Of a stretch of 32,057 bases of DNA, positions 8,592 through 17,038 are shown in pieces. The translations under genes and the position numbers were made by a program. Within the stretch, counting starts at the first letter, position 1; every line of letters begins with the position of its first letter. Under the pieces are notes generated by a model, which saw nothing but the letters and a program-made list of their open reading frames with translations, had not been told where the DNA came from and did no database searches. Source of the DNA: Sinorhizobium fredii USDA 205 (GTDB taxonomy: Bacteria > Pseudomonadota > Alphaproteobacteria > Rhizobiales > Rhizobiaceae); the NCBI RefSeq assembly GCF_001461695.1, contig NZ_AUTC01000172.1, positions 1 through 32,057 of the forward strand, in the 5' to 3' direction.

Positions 8592-8735
8592 TGAAACAAA
8601 TCTGTTAAACAGACCGCAGGCCCGAGCGAGATGCCGGTAGGGCGTCGGATCCTTCCAAGATCCATGAGCATTTCCTCGTCTTTCGCGACCACGACTTCAG
8701 CAAATTTACCAGAATTAATTCACGGAGGAACTCAC

Positions 8736-10332
8736 GTGAAACTGTATACCCATGATGAAAATGTACCTGCAAATACATCTTTCGCGCACAACACGGTCGG
8801 CGATGTCTTCGACTTCATCGTCTGCGGCGCTGGGTCCAGCGGCTCGGTTGTTGCAGCGCGCCTGGCAGAGAATGGAAACGCGAGCGTTCTCCTGCTCGAA
8901 GCAGGTGGAGATCATAAATCCGAGACAGTATCGAACCCTGCGCAATGGCCGTTGAATCTTGGCTCCAGCCGGGACTGGGGCTTCGTTGGACAACCGACAC
9001 CTGGTCTGGATGGCCGACGACTTCCTCTCAGCATGGGCAAAGGGCTTGGCGGCGGTTCGAGCATCAACGTCATGGTATGGGCCAGGGGACATAAGGAAGA
9101 CTGGAATCACTTTGCCGCAGAGGCCGGGGATGACGCCTGGGGCTATCAGTCGATCCTTGGCTACTATCGCCGGATCGAAAACTGGCAAGGCGCTCCGGAC
9201 CCTACTCGTCGCGGGGTAGGTGGGCCTGCATATGTGGCGCAGCCTACTTCTCCGCAGGCAGTGGCGGAGGCCCTGTTGAACGCGGCATCTGCCATAGGGA
9301 TACCTCTCTATAATACCACGAACGGCGAAATGATGGAGGCATCTGGCGGTGCATCGATTGCTGAACTGCGTATCCGGGAGGGCAAGCGGGAAACCGTGTT
9401 TGAATCCTATGTTGATCCGCTGCTGTCGCGTCCAAATTTGATGGTGATCACCGAGGCGTTGGTTACGCATCTCATCTTCGATGGTAAGCGGGTAAGAGGT
9501 GTGGAAGCTCTGATCGATGGTCGGCGACGTCCAGTTCATGGCGCATTGCGAAACGGTGCTGTCACTTGGCGCGATCAATACCCCGAAGGTCCTTATGCAG
9601 TCCGGAATCGGCCCGGAAAACGAACTGCAATCGCATGGGATCCCAGTCGTGCAACACCTGCCGGGTGTTGGTCGCAATCATCAGGATCATCTCGCCTTCG
9701 GCTGCACCTGGGCCTACCGAAAACCGGAAGCAGTGGGCGGTAGCGGCTGCGAGGCAAACCTCTACTGGAAGAGTGACGCACGTCTGTCCCAGCCTGACGT
9801 CCTCCAGTGCCAGTTGGAGTTCGCCGTCCCGTCGCCGCTTGAGGCCGGTCTCGAAACACCGGAGCACGGCTGGACCATGTTCAATGGTCTCGCACAGCCG
9901 AAAAGCCGCGGCCGATTGAGGCTCTCTGGCCCCGATATCAACGACCCCGTCCTGATTGAACCGAACTCACTCAGTGAGCCGGAAGACATGGCAGCCGCGT
10001 TGGCCGCAGTGGAATTATGCCGCGAACTTGGAAACAGCGATGGCTTTAGACCTTTGGTGACGGGCGAAGCCGCTCCGGGGCAGCGCGACAGATCAGGAAT
10101 GATCGACTTTATCCGGCGCTCAGCAGTCACCTATTGGCATCAGTCCTGCACAGCCAAGATGGGACGCGACAACATGTCGGTGGTCGACAATGAACTCAAG
10201 GTATGCGGTATCGACGGCCTCCGTATCGCGGATTCTTCGATACCTCGTGCCGAGCGGGTTGTCACCCATGTCTTAGGTACAAGATGTTACCTATGTCTCC
10301 TGGCTGGACATGCATCACGACTCTCGCCTTGA
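8736..10332 (+). pseudogene. GMC-family FAD oxidoreductase (choline-dehydrogenase type), frameshifted and 3'-damaged
   Basis: The GTG start at 8736 sits seven bases after GGAGG. The first frame holds the FAD-binding fold (DFIVCGAGSSGSVVAARLAE...LLEAGG) and the GMC signature 1 region (GKGLGGGSSINVMVWARGH). Near 9545 the reading shifts by one base. The second frame then gives signature 2 (LSLGAINTPKVLMQSGIGP), the product-binding domain and the active-site His in VTYWHQSCTAKMG. After LRIADSSIP (about 10254) the usual PRVTTGNTMAPC ending, which carries the second catalytic residue, is replaced by unrelated sequence. The gene therefore has both an internal frameshift and a lost C-terminus and is not expected to give an active alcohol dehydrogenase. 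The break lies just before mobile-element debris. Confidence 0.85.
10258..10310. mobile_element. Possible insertion-sequence end remnant
   Basis: Where the GMC homology stops, two similar units occur 27 bases apart: GTCACCCATGTCT (from about 10260) and GTTACCTATGTCT (from about 10287). Repeated GTTACCYATGT units are typical of some transposon ends in rhizobia (IS481-like is my recollection). No transposase accompanies it here, so this would be an orphan end. Confidence 0.25.
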
Positions 10333-10360
10333 GCGGAATCGAACCGCAGACCTACTGATC
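10332..10360 (-). other. tRNA T-arm-like remnant
   Basis: On the minus strand the stretch contains GCGGTTCGATTCCGC, which folds as a T-arm (GCGG/CCGC stem with the TTCGATT loop), preceded by ATCAGTAGGTC, which resembles the end of an anticodon arm. No acceptor stem, CCA or complete cloverleaf is present, so this is at most a 3' tRNA scrap. It could be a relic of an integration target. Confidence 0.25.
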
Positions 10361-10456
10361 CGGCGTCCGGAGTGTGCAGTCCAGGTGATACATTATGCGA
10401 TCCCAGACGCACAAACCGGAAACAAACCTGGCACAGCGCGACGCCATCTACTTTTA

Positions 10457-11300
10457 GGGCGTAAACTCATAAAATCGCTTGGTGTTTATCGCCTGTCGTG
10501 ATTCCAGGCTTCCGAATAAGGGAGCCTCTATGACGCGTCGCCGCTACGAACTCACATCACGAATGGTCAATCCTGTCGCCGCTGTTGCCCAACAAGCCCC
10601 GCGGGGTTCCCCGGGTCGATGACCGGCGGGTGCTGAATGGCATCCTTTGGCGGTTCCGGACGGGCTCGCCTGGGCGGAGATCCCGGAACGCTACGGTCCG
10701 TCGACCACCTGTTACAACCGCTTCGTCCGCTGGCGAAAAGCCGGGGTCTGGGATCGGCTCCTTGAAGCGGTTTCGGAGGTTTGCGATGGCGACATCGTCA
10801 TGATCGACTCGACCTGTGTCCGCGTTCACCAGCATGCGGCCACGGGAAAAAGGGGGATGGAGACGTTGGTGGCATGGGACGTTCCCGCGGCGGGCTTACG
10901 AGCAAAATCCATGCGCTCGTCTACGCCGAAGGTCGCCCCGTCACCCTCCGTCTGACCGGCGGACAGATCGCCGACTGCACCGAGGCCGACGCGCTGACGG
11001 ACGAGCTCGGCGAGGGAGACATCCTACTGGCCGATAAAGGTAATGACAGCAATGCCATTCGGGCCAAGGCAGCCGCGCGAAAGGCCTGGGCCAACATCCC
11101 GCCCAAGACAAACCGCAAGGGTTCTTTCGTGTTCTCGCGCTGGGTCTATCGGCAGCGGAACCTTGTTGAGAGATTCTTCAACAAGATCAAACGGTTCAGA
11201 GGCATCGCAACCCGATACGACAAACGCCCCGAAAACTACCTCGCCGCCGTAAAGCTCGTCGCCACAAGAATCTGGTGTCAAAGTCTATGAGTCGACGGCC
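10457..11300 (+). mobile_element. IS5-family (IS427-group) insertion sequence, 844 bp
   Basis: The ends are imperfect inverted repeats: left GGGCGTAAACTCATAAAATC, and the right end read inward GGCCGTCGACTCATAGACTT, matching at 14 of 20 positions. A TA dinucleotide flanks each end (TTTTA before, TAGAG after), fitting the 2-base target duplication usual for this group. The 844-base size fits the IS427 group. It encloses one transposase gene, which is frameshifted. Confidence 0.8.
10530..11290 (+). pseudogene. IS5/IS427-type DDE transposase, frameshifted
   Basis: The start MTRRRYELTS at 10530 lies behind AGGGAG and opens the N-terminal part. The frame is lost near 10560 and resumes as NKPRGVPRVDDRRVLNGILW. 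It shifts again near 10668 to WAEIPERYGPSTTCYNRFVRWRKAG, continuing through the first catalytic region (DIVMIDSTCVRVHQ, Asp). It shifts once more at the A5G5 run near 10845 into GGLTSKIHALV, then DILLADKGND (second Asp) and NLVERFFNKIKRFRGIATRYDK (Glu). The last shift, at a GGAAAAAGGGGG run, resembles the programmed -1 site that joins two ORFs in IS427-group elements. The two earlier ones have no such explanation, so the enzyme is probably inactive unless they are sequencing errors. Confidence 0.85.
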
Positions 11301-11487
11301 TAGAGAATCGACACTTGAAATCATAGCGATATCAATCGCGTCCCTTATCGCATTAGCTGCTGCGTATGGACCTTAGGATAACGTTGCCGCGTCCCGCCGG
11401 CATTGATGTGCAAAATTTCGGCCATCGCGTCGGTAGTCCGCGTGGAAATCTGCGTTTTGCACGCATCCGACCTCTATGGAGCCCCCT

Positions 11488-11518
11488 GCTCCGCAGCCCA
11501 TCAGTGGGCTGGCGGAGC
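11488..11518 (-). terminator. Hairpin downstream of dsdA
   Basis: The arms GCTCCGCAGCCCA and TGGGCTGGCGGAGC pair over 13 base pairs with one bulged base and a four-base loop. It lies about 78 bases after the dsdA stop on the minus strand. It lacks a T-run. The rest of the 295 bases between the insertion sequence and dsdA shows no gene. Confidence 0.35.
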
Positions 11519-11595
11519 CTAATTGCTTTGGCCAACCGGCGGAAACACGCGGGGCATACATCACAGGCGGAGGCGCAATAATGAGCCTGACACGG

Positions 11596-12885
11596 TTAGC
11601 CTCCCGAGTTGGGGCGGCTTGAAAGAACTCTCTGCCCATGCTCGCGCGCGGAGGCCCATTCCAGATCTGGAAAAAATGAGCCACCCGTTGTCCAAATGAT
11701 GTTGGTGCTGGCTCTGCTGCTATCGAACGAATGTCTAATCACGCTGCCATGTCTTGCGAACGCTGCAAAACCAGCGGCTCCAGAGGGCTCTAGACGCAGG
11801 CCTGCCAAAGTCCACATCCGCTCAACCCACTCGCTGAGGTCATCATCAAGGACAGTGGCGACACCAGCGATCTGATGGCCCACGACTTCGGCTACGAGCA
11901 TTGATGCCTGTGCGACAGCCAGACCATCGGCGATAGTCTCGTTTGACAGCCCACAAGCATAGACATTCACGGGCCTGACAGATCCCGAAGCCAATTGGAC
12001 CAGCATGGATGGAGAGGCTACCGGTTCAACGAATATGCAATGTACGTTCGAACCAAAGATATTCTTCAGGCCCAGGGTTATCCCCCCTGGCGCTCCGCCC
12101 ACACCACACGGAAGGTAAACAAAGAGTGGGTTGTCGTGACTGATCCGTATTCCCGTTTCCTCGAGCTGGTTCGAAATTTCCAGCGCTGCTGCGGAATAGC
12201 CGACGAGGAGCTTCACCGAGTTTTCGTCGTCGATGAAGTAGGTGAAGGCATCAGACGACGCTACTGCCCTAGCGGCTGCTACGGCATGTGAGTAGTCGTT
12301 GTCGTGTTCCACTACATTGACCCCGGCGCTCCGAAGCCGAACTTTCTTCCAAGCCTTTGCGTCGCGGGACATATGGACCTCGACCCGAAAGCCCAACTTG
12401 CGCCCAACCATGCCAACACTGAACGCAAGGTTTCCCGTCGAGCCAACGACGATCCTATAGCGCTCGAAAATGTTCCGTGCCTCCGATGACAAGAGAGCCA
12501 TTGGATCCGCCCGACAGCCGACCCCGTGGGACTGCAAAATATCTTCCGCATAGGACAAGACTTCATATACCCCGCCGCGGCCTTTGATGCTTCCCGTTGT
12601 CTTTATTTTGTGATCGGCCTTCACAAGCACGCAGCCTGACGGGAATTCTGAACAGTTAAGGTGGATCAATTCCGACTGGGCGCCATTGCCGATACTAATG
12701 TCTGAAAATAGTTCCGCCAGGACGTCATTGAAACGCATCCAGCTTTTGACGGCTCCGTTGAGATCGTCCATACTTACCTTGCTTTGATTTTCAATTCCAG
12801 TATCCGATTTGTACTTTGTGTTACGCCACCATATTGGTCGGCTTTCTGGTACACCTTCTGGAAACACAATTTGTTCTGTTGTCAC
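11596..12885 (-). CDS. dsdA: D-serine ammonia-lyase
   Basis: A 429-residue PLP enzyme of the DsdA family that converts D-serine to pyruvate and ammonia in the cytoplasm. The PLP lysine is Lys101 in TGSIKGRGGVYEVL, the asparagine loop is GSTGNLAFSVG, and the glycine-rich phosphate loop is PCGVGGAPGGI. The length is close to the 442 residues of E. coli DsdA. The frame is open upstream to 12972. I chose the GTG at 12885 because GAGAGG lies seven bases before it, the protein then starts TTEQIVFPEG, and it leaves a 98-base spacer for a promoter to the divergent LysR gene. That divergent LysR pairing is the standard dsdA/dsdC arrangement. The enzyme looks intact although its regulator is frameshifted. 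Confidence 0.93.
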   Translation of the reverse strand: MTTEQIVFPEGVPESRPIWWRNTKYKSDTGIENQSKVSMDDLNGAVKSWMRFNDVLAELFSDISIGNGAQSELIHLNCSEFPSGCVLVKADHKIKTTGSIKGRGGVYEVLSYAEDILQSHGVGCRADPMALLSSEARNIFERYRIVVGSTGNLAFSVGMVGRKLGFRVEVHMSRDAKAWKKVRLRSAGVNVVEHDNDYSHAVAAARAVASSDAFTYFIDDENSVKLLVGYSAAALEISNQLEETGIRISHDNPLFVYLPCGVGGAPGGITLGLKNIFGSNVHCIFVEPVASPSMLVQLASGSVRPVNVYACGLSNETIADGLAVAQASMLVAEVVGHQIAGVATVLDDDLSEWVERMWTLAGLRLEPSGAAGFAAFARHGSVIRHSFDSSRASTNIIWTTGGSFFPDLEWASAREHGQRVLSSRPNSGG

Positions 12886-12983
12886 GACATAGCCTCTCGT
12901 AATTAAAGAAATCGATTGACTGCTATAGAGGACTGTCGAGGTCGTCCAATTAAAGCTATTGTGCCGACTCATTAGCTCAGTTA

Positions 12984-13939
12984 ATGTTTATCATGCGCAC
13001 CGAACATCCCGCGATCGATGGATCGCTTGCTTCAGATCTCTGGATCTTTCACGTGGTCGCGCAATCGCGAACTTTTGAAGAAGCGTCGCATAGTCTCGCC
13101 ATCACCCAAAGCGCGGTATCACAACGCATGGCACGCCTTGAGGCGCGACTCGGGACGAAACTCTTCGAGCGCAAGGGTCGGCAGGCCCGCCTAACGCCCA
13201 ATGGACAGCTTCTTCTCCAAGGTACGACCACGGGTTTTGACGCCATCGTCCCGACGGTCCAGGCCATAAGATCTGGCAGCAAATCTCAGAACATTAGAGT
13301 CAGTTGTGTGCCCTCGCTGGCGCTTGAATGGCTGACGCCCCGATTGGGCGGATTCCTTAAGTTGTACCCAGATTGTAACGTCGAGATTTTCGGCGACGTG
13401 GCTGCGCTCGACCACAGGCAAATGGCAGGTCAGAACATTGACGTCTGTATCCGCTATGGCCCAAAAGGCAGTGTATCGGCCCTGTACTTTTGTGTGTCGA
13501 TGAACCCTGCTTTCCTGTTGGCTCACCTGATGTTGTTCGGCAACTATCCAAAGCAACGCGTGAGTTCGGAACCGTAACTCTGCTGCACGATACCGCCCCA
13601 TGGGACGGCGCATCCAAGCCAGATGAGGAATGGGCAATATGGCTGAAGGAAAATCCTGCTCCCTGGCTGAACGAGCTGAAGCGCAGAGACCTTCATTTCA
13701 ATCTTGCTCAACTTGCTTATCGTGCAGCAATGGATGGTATCGGCCTGGCGATTGGCCGGGCGAGACTCGTCAATCGGCACCTTTATAGTGGCAAACTGGA
13801 AAGACTTCCGAATGCCAAATCATCCCAGTTTTCGATCACTGTGCAAACGGCCGGAAGCGCGGTCCCGGCAAAGTTGAACGTGTTCTTGGAATGGCTTCGC
13901 TATGAACTGGAAGAAGATTTACATGTGGGTGCGGTTTGA
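12984..13939 (+). pseudogene. DsdC/GcvA-like LysR regulator, single frameshift
   Basis: The first frame gives a full winged helix-turn-helix (FEEASHSLAITQSAVSQRMA, then LEARLGTKLFERKGRQARLT) and the first half of the effector domain (IRVSCVPSLALEWLTPRLGG...QNIDVCIRYG). Near 13480 the frame changes, and the second frame continues VDEPCFPVGSPDVV and AAMDGIGLAIGRARLVNRHL to a normal LysR C-terminus. Repaired, it would be about 318 residues. The divergent position next to dsdA and the GcvA-like sequence suggest it is the D-serine-responsive activator DsdC. If the frameshift is real, dsdA would lose activation or have become constitutive. A single-base assembly error is the main alternative. Confidence 0.8.
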
Positions 13940-13941
13940 AG

Positions 13942-13960
13942 GTCGGATTAAGAATCCGAC
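13942..13960 (+). terminator. Hairpin after the LysR gene
   Basis: A perfect 8-base-pair stem (GTCGGATT / AATCCGAC) with a three-base AAG loop starts three bases after the regulator stop codon and is followed by a T-containing stretch. It is short, so termination is only moderately likely. No gene is seen in 13961-14056. Confidence 0.45.
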
Positions 13961-14056
13961 ACCGATTTGTTATTCGGCAGCGGACCCGCACCTTACACCC
14001 GATTAGAACACTTCCAAGAAACATAACTAGACTTCAATTGAATTTAAGCAAGCTCT

Positions 14057-14500
14057 TCATCCAGTGAATGAAGCACCAACCGTGATATCGAACGGACCAT
14101 CGGTGACCTGAAGCTCCGGATTGTCATACGCTGCCAATCCGGACGTATGGGAAAGAAGATTGGCTATCTTGATTGCTTGCCAGCTATCCGGTCCTTCTGG
14201 AAAATAGTCGCTGATACTGTCGTCCAAGTTGACGTTGCCCCGCTCAACCAGCATCATTATCGCGGTCGCTGTAAACGATTTGCCAACGGACCCAGACTGC
14301 AGTACGCTGTCCGCCGTCATTGGAACGTTGAGTTCGATGTTCGCCTTGCCATACCCTTTCGCCAGTACAATCGAGCCATTCTTATAGATTCCAAGTGCGA
14401 CCCCTGGAATCCTCTGGCGACTCATTTCAGCGAAAACGTACGTGTCGATCGCGTCTGAGACGCTCGATTTCAGACGGTATCCGTCAATCCAAGGGGACAT
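14057..14500 (-). pseudogene. Serine hydrolase (class C beta-lactamase-like), 3'-truncated
   Basis: The 147 residues cover only the N-terminal third of a beta-lactamase/D-aminopeptidase-type serine hydrolase. The family pattern is clear: PGVALGIYKNGSIVLAKGYGKANIE, then the SxxK catalytic motif in SGSVGKSFTATAIMMLVERG, then LDDSISDYFPEGP and IANLLSHTSGL. Homologues are usually 350-500 residues. The YxN and HxG catalytic motifs are lost because the frame ends soon after DGPFDI. It follows the dadA-like gene by about 60 bases on the same strand with an AAGGTG ribosome site, so it was probably part of that operon. Relatives cleave D-amino-acid amides or DD-peptides, which fits the locus, but this copy should be dead. 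Confidence 0.8.
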
Positions 14501-14559
14501 TCTACACCTTTTTACATGTCTGGAATTCGCGATCGATGTTGGAAGGCATGGTTCGGCAG

Positions 14560-15822
14560 CTAGGAGAACCGATCCATCGCGTAGGGACGCGGGTCTGTGA
14601 AGGCGACCCGCCCCGTCATCATTTCAGCCAACAGCCGTCCAGTAACGGGCCCCAACGTGAGACCGTGATGGTTATGACCAAATGCAAACCATAGGCCCTT
14701 ATGTCGTGGCGCATTCCCAATGATCGGACGCATGTCGGGAAGACAAGGTCTGGACCCCATCCAGGGCTCCGATTCAATCCTGCCTTGGAGCGGAAAGGTT
14801 CGTCGAGCGAGCGGTTCGACAAAATCTAGTTGGGAGAAATTCGGGCGACTGTCTCGGGGCGCGAACTCAATTCCGGTGGCCAATCGAACGCCTTGGCGCA
14901 TGGGCGACAGGACATACCCTCCATCCGCGTCGAATACTGGATGGTTTAGCGTCGCGCCGGCCTTTGCCGAGTAGTGGACGTGGTAACCTCGCTTAACGAC
15001 AAAAGGCAGCCGATATCCCAACCGTCGCGCCACATCGTCCGCCCAAGGACCCAGCGCAACGACCACCTCTTGCGCGAACAGACTCTGGCTCTCCAGATTC
15101 AGGCGCCATCGAATCCCGTCATTGACGAGATTTGATGCGTCTGCCTTGTGGAACGTACCGCCCCGCTGGAAGAACGCTTTCGCATAGCTTTTTACCAGAC
15201 CTCCCGGATCACGCACCGTTGCGGGATCGAGCCAATGGACACCTCCGACGAACTCGTTCGAAAGATGTGGCTCGCGTTCCCTCAGCGAATCCGCGTCGAG
15301 CACTTCATACCGGACGCCAAAGGGAGCGAGGTCCCCGGCCGCTGCCTTGGCTTTTGCAAGTGACCCCGGCTTCCGGAAGGTTTCAATCCAACCTGAACGA
15401 TGTAACTCGGAAGTCGCCCCCGCTTCGGACGCCAACGCTTCATGTTCCGCCACGGAACGGCTGATCAGCGGCCACATGTCCGACGCTGCCTTCTTCAACC
15501 GTTTTGGAGCGGACTCGCGCCAGAACCGCCAGAGCCACGGTGCGATTTGGGGCAAATACGACCAGTCGAAACGCACGTCTGCCGAACGGTTCAAGCCATA
15601 GCGGAGCAAGGTCCCAAGCTCTCGCGGCGCCCCATACGGCATCACGCTCGAGCATTCGATCAACCCCGCGTTCCCGTAACTCGTCTCCTCCCCCGGCTCC
15701 TTCCGGTCGACCAGGACGACTGACTTGCCACGCTTTTGTAGATGCAGTGCGACGCAAACCCCGACGATCCCAGCGCCAAGTACGATAACGTCTGATTGCT
15801 GTGCGGCAGATTTAACAATCAC
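14560..15822 (-). CDS. dadA: DadA-like D-amino-acid dehydrogenase (FAD)
   Basis: A 420-residue flavoprotein of the DAO/DadA family, which oxidatively deaminates D-amino acids and passes electrons to the respiratory chain at the inner membrane. The N-terminal dinucleotide motif is DVIVLGAGIVGVCVALHLQKRG, with VVLVDR after it. The DadA landmark ETSYGNAGLIE follows. VVALGPWADDVARRLGYRLPFVVKRGYH lies in mid-protein, and the C-terminal FAD clamp is MGSRPCLPDMRPIIGN...FGHNHHGLTLGPVTGRLLAEM. The frame is open to 15918, but the GTG at 15822 has GGAG six bases upstream and begins directly before the Rossmann strand, so it is preferred. It lies downstream of the creatininase gene on the same strand with a 205-base gap. 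Substrate range is unknown; D-hydroxyproline dehydrogenases belong to the same family. Confidence 0.85.
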   Translation of the reverse strand: MIVKSAAQQSDVIVLGAGIVGVCVALHLQKRGKSVVLVDRKEPGEETSYGNAGLIECSSVMPYGAPRELGTLLRYGLNRSADVRFDWSYLPQIAPWLWRFWRESAPKRLKKAASDMWPLISRSVAEHEALASEAGATSELHRSGWIETFRKPGSLAKAKAAAGDLAPFGVRYEVLDADSLREREPHLSNEFVGGVHWLDPATVRDPGGLVKSYAKAFFQRGGTFHKADASNLVNDGIRWRLNLESQSLFAQEVVVALGPWADDVARRLGYRLPFVVKRGYHVHYSAKAGATLNHPVFDADGGYVLSPMRQGVRLATGIEFAPRDSRPNFSQLDFVEPLARRTFPLQGRIESEPWMGSRPCLPDMRPIIGNAPRHKGLWFAFGHNHHGLTLGPVTGRLLAEMMTGRVAFTDPRPYAMDRFS

Positions 15823-16027
15823 ACCATGCTCCGTAGTAAACACTGTTTTCACTTTGGCGTTCCCGGGAGCGCTCAGTTCGGTTGTCAGGCCCGTTGAACA
15901 ACATAGGGCGTCCCGCATGAGAGAGAGTTCGCGCCAAGATCGAGTCTGCTAACAACTTGCGGAGGCGCTTCGGAGAACTCGGCTCAGGACAGCGCCTGGG
16001 CCGCGGCCTAGCCCTGGTCGCGGGACC

Positions 16028-16861
16028 TCAGAACATGTCGAGCGAAAGCCGACCTTCCGTCGATTGTAAGCCGCGCCCCGGACTCCATACTGGATCAGGT
16101 CTGGTCCACAGCGTTGGAAGCTGGATGAGCTTCACTAGTTCTGATGCCTGCAGATCCAGGAATCGCTCGCCCTTCTCCGCCGTCGCGCTGCGAGGATCTC
16201 CCCATGTTCCTGAGGTCGGAGCATACTCGGCAAAGGAGTAGAACCGCGTGCCGCCGAGCTGTGGGCTCAATGGATGCGTTTGCTCTGCGAACGCTTGCTC
16301 GAAACGATCTGAACGAACCGTTTCAGGAGTAATCGCCAGCATGATGGAGGCTTCTCCCTCACAGGCGTGCTGAGAGCGCTTATCCACTTCAAAGATCTTC
16401 AAAGCCTCCTCGCGCGCCAATCCCCAGGGCAGACAAGAAACAATCGGGATCTCAAATTCGACCGCCACCTCTCGCACTGAGACGGCGAGCGGCTCAACGT
16501 TACCTCCATGCCCATTTACGATCATCAGCCGAGCGAAGCCCAGTGCCTTCAGCGAACGCACGATACACCGCAGGACCTTGTTCATTGTCTCATAGTCGAC
16601 CGAGATCGTGCCGCCGAAGGGAATGTGGTGCTCGCTCATTCCGAGCCATAGTCCCGGCAGTACTGCGACAGGAGTCTCAGCGGCTACCCGCCGCGCGGCC
16701 CGGATTGCCGCTTCCGAGGCGCTCGCGGTATCAGTAACAACGGGGAGATGTGGTCCGTGCTGTTCAAGGGAACCTATGGGAAGGATTGCAAGCGCGGCTT
16801 TTTGCATCGCGATTGCCCGCAAATCCGGGGCAGTCATGCGCGTCCATTCGACTTCAATCAT
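16028..16861 (-). CDS. Creatininase-family amidohydrolase
   Basis: A 277-residue protein of the creatininase/creatinine-amidohydrolase family, metal-dependent hydrolases of small cyclic or linear amides. The metal-site motifs are visible: GSLEQHGPHLPVVTD (Glu33, His35, Asp44), NGHGGN (His118) and HACEGEASIML (the conserved late glutamate). GMSEHHIPFGGTISV is the usual flexible loop. GGAGG before the ATG supports the start. It sits 177 bases downstream of the ABC ATPase gene and upstream of dadA on the same strand, so it is probably co-transcribed. Most family members outside true creatinine pathways have unknown substrates; here it may open or cleave an amide of an imported peptide or lactam. 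That role is inference from position only. Confidence 0.88.
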   Translation of the reverse strand: MIEVEWTRMTAPDLRAIAMQKAALAILPIGSLEQHGPHLPVVTDTASASEAAIRAARRVAAETPVAVLPGLWLGMSEHHIPFGGTISVDYETMNKVLRCIVRSLKALGFARLMIVNGHGGNVEPLAVSVREVAVEFEIPIVSCLPWGLAREEALKIFEVDKRSQHACEGEASIMLAITPETVRSDRFEQAFAEQTHPLSPQLGGTRFYSFAEYAPTSGTWGDPRSATAEKGERFLDLQASELVKLIQLPTLWTRPDPVWSPGRGLQSTEGRLSLDMF

Positions 16862-17038
16862 TTAATACCCCTCCAAAGATTAACAAGTTCGCGAGCTTGC
16901 AGTGATGCGTGCACCCTGCGGCGGGCCAGATCGAGCGCGCACGACAGGGAGAACGGACGCGTGCCGCGCCGAACACCATTCTCATAGGCAGTCGCGGTCG
17001 CGGCCTCGGACGTGTGGGCCCCACCCCGTGCAAGTCAG

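Noticed and set aside
8715..9677. Long minus-strand ORF of 320 codons
   Set aside because: It is antisense to the GMC oxidoreductase, whose domain motifs are clear on the plus strand. Long antisense frames are expected in GC-rich DNA.
10319..10400. A full tRNA gene on the minus strand
   Set aside because: Only a T-arm-like stretch is present. No acceptor stem, D-arm or plausible anticodon arm could be paired.
11373..11684. Minus-strand ORF of 103 codons overlapping the dsdA 3' end
   Set aside because: It has no family features, overlaps a real gene and lacks a ribosome site.
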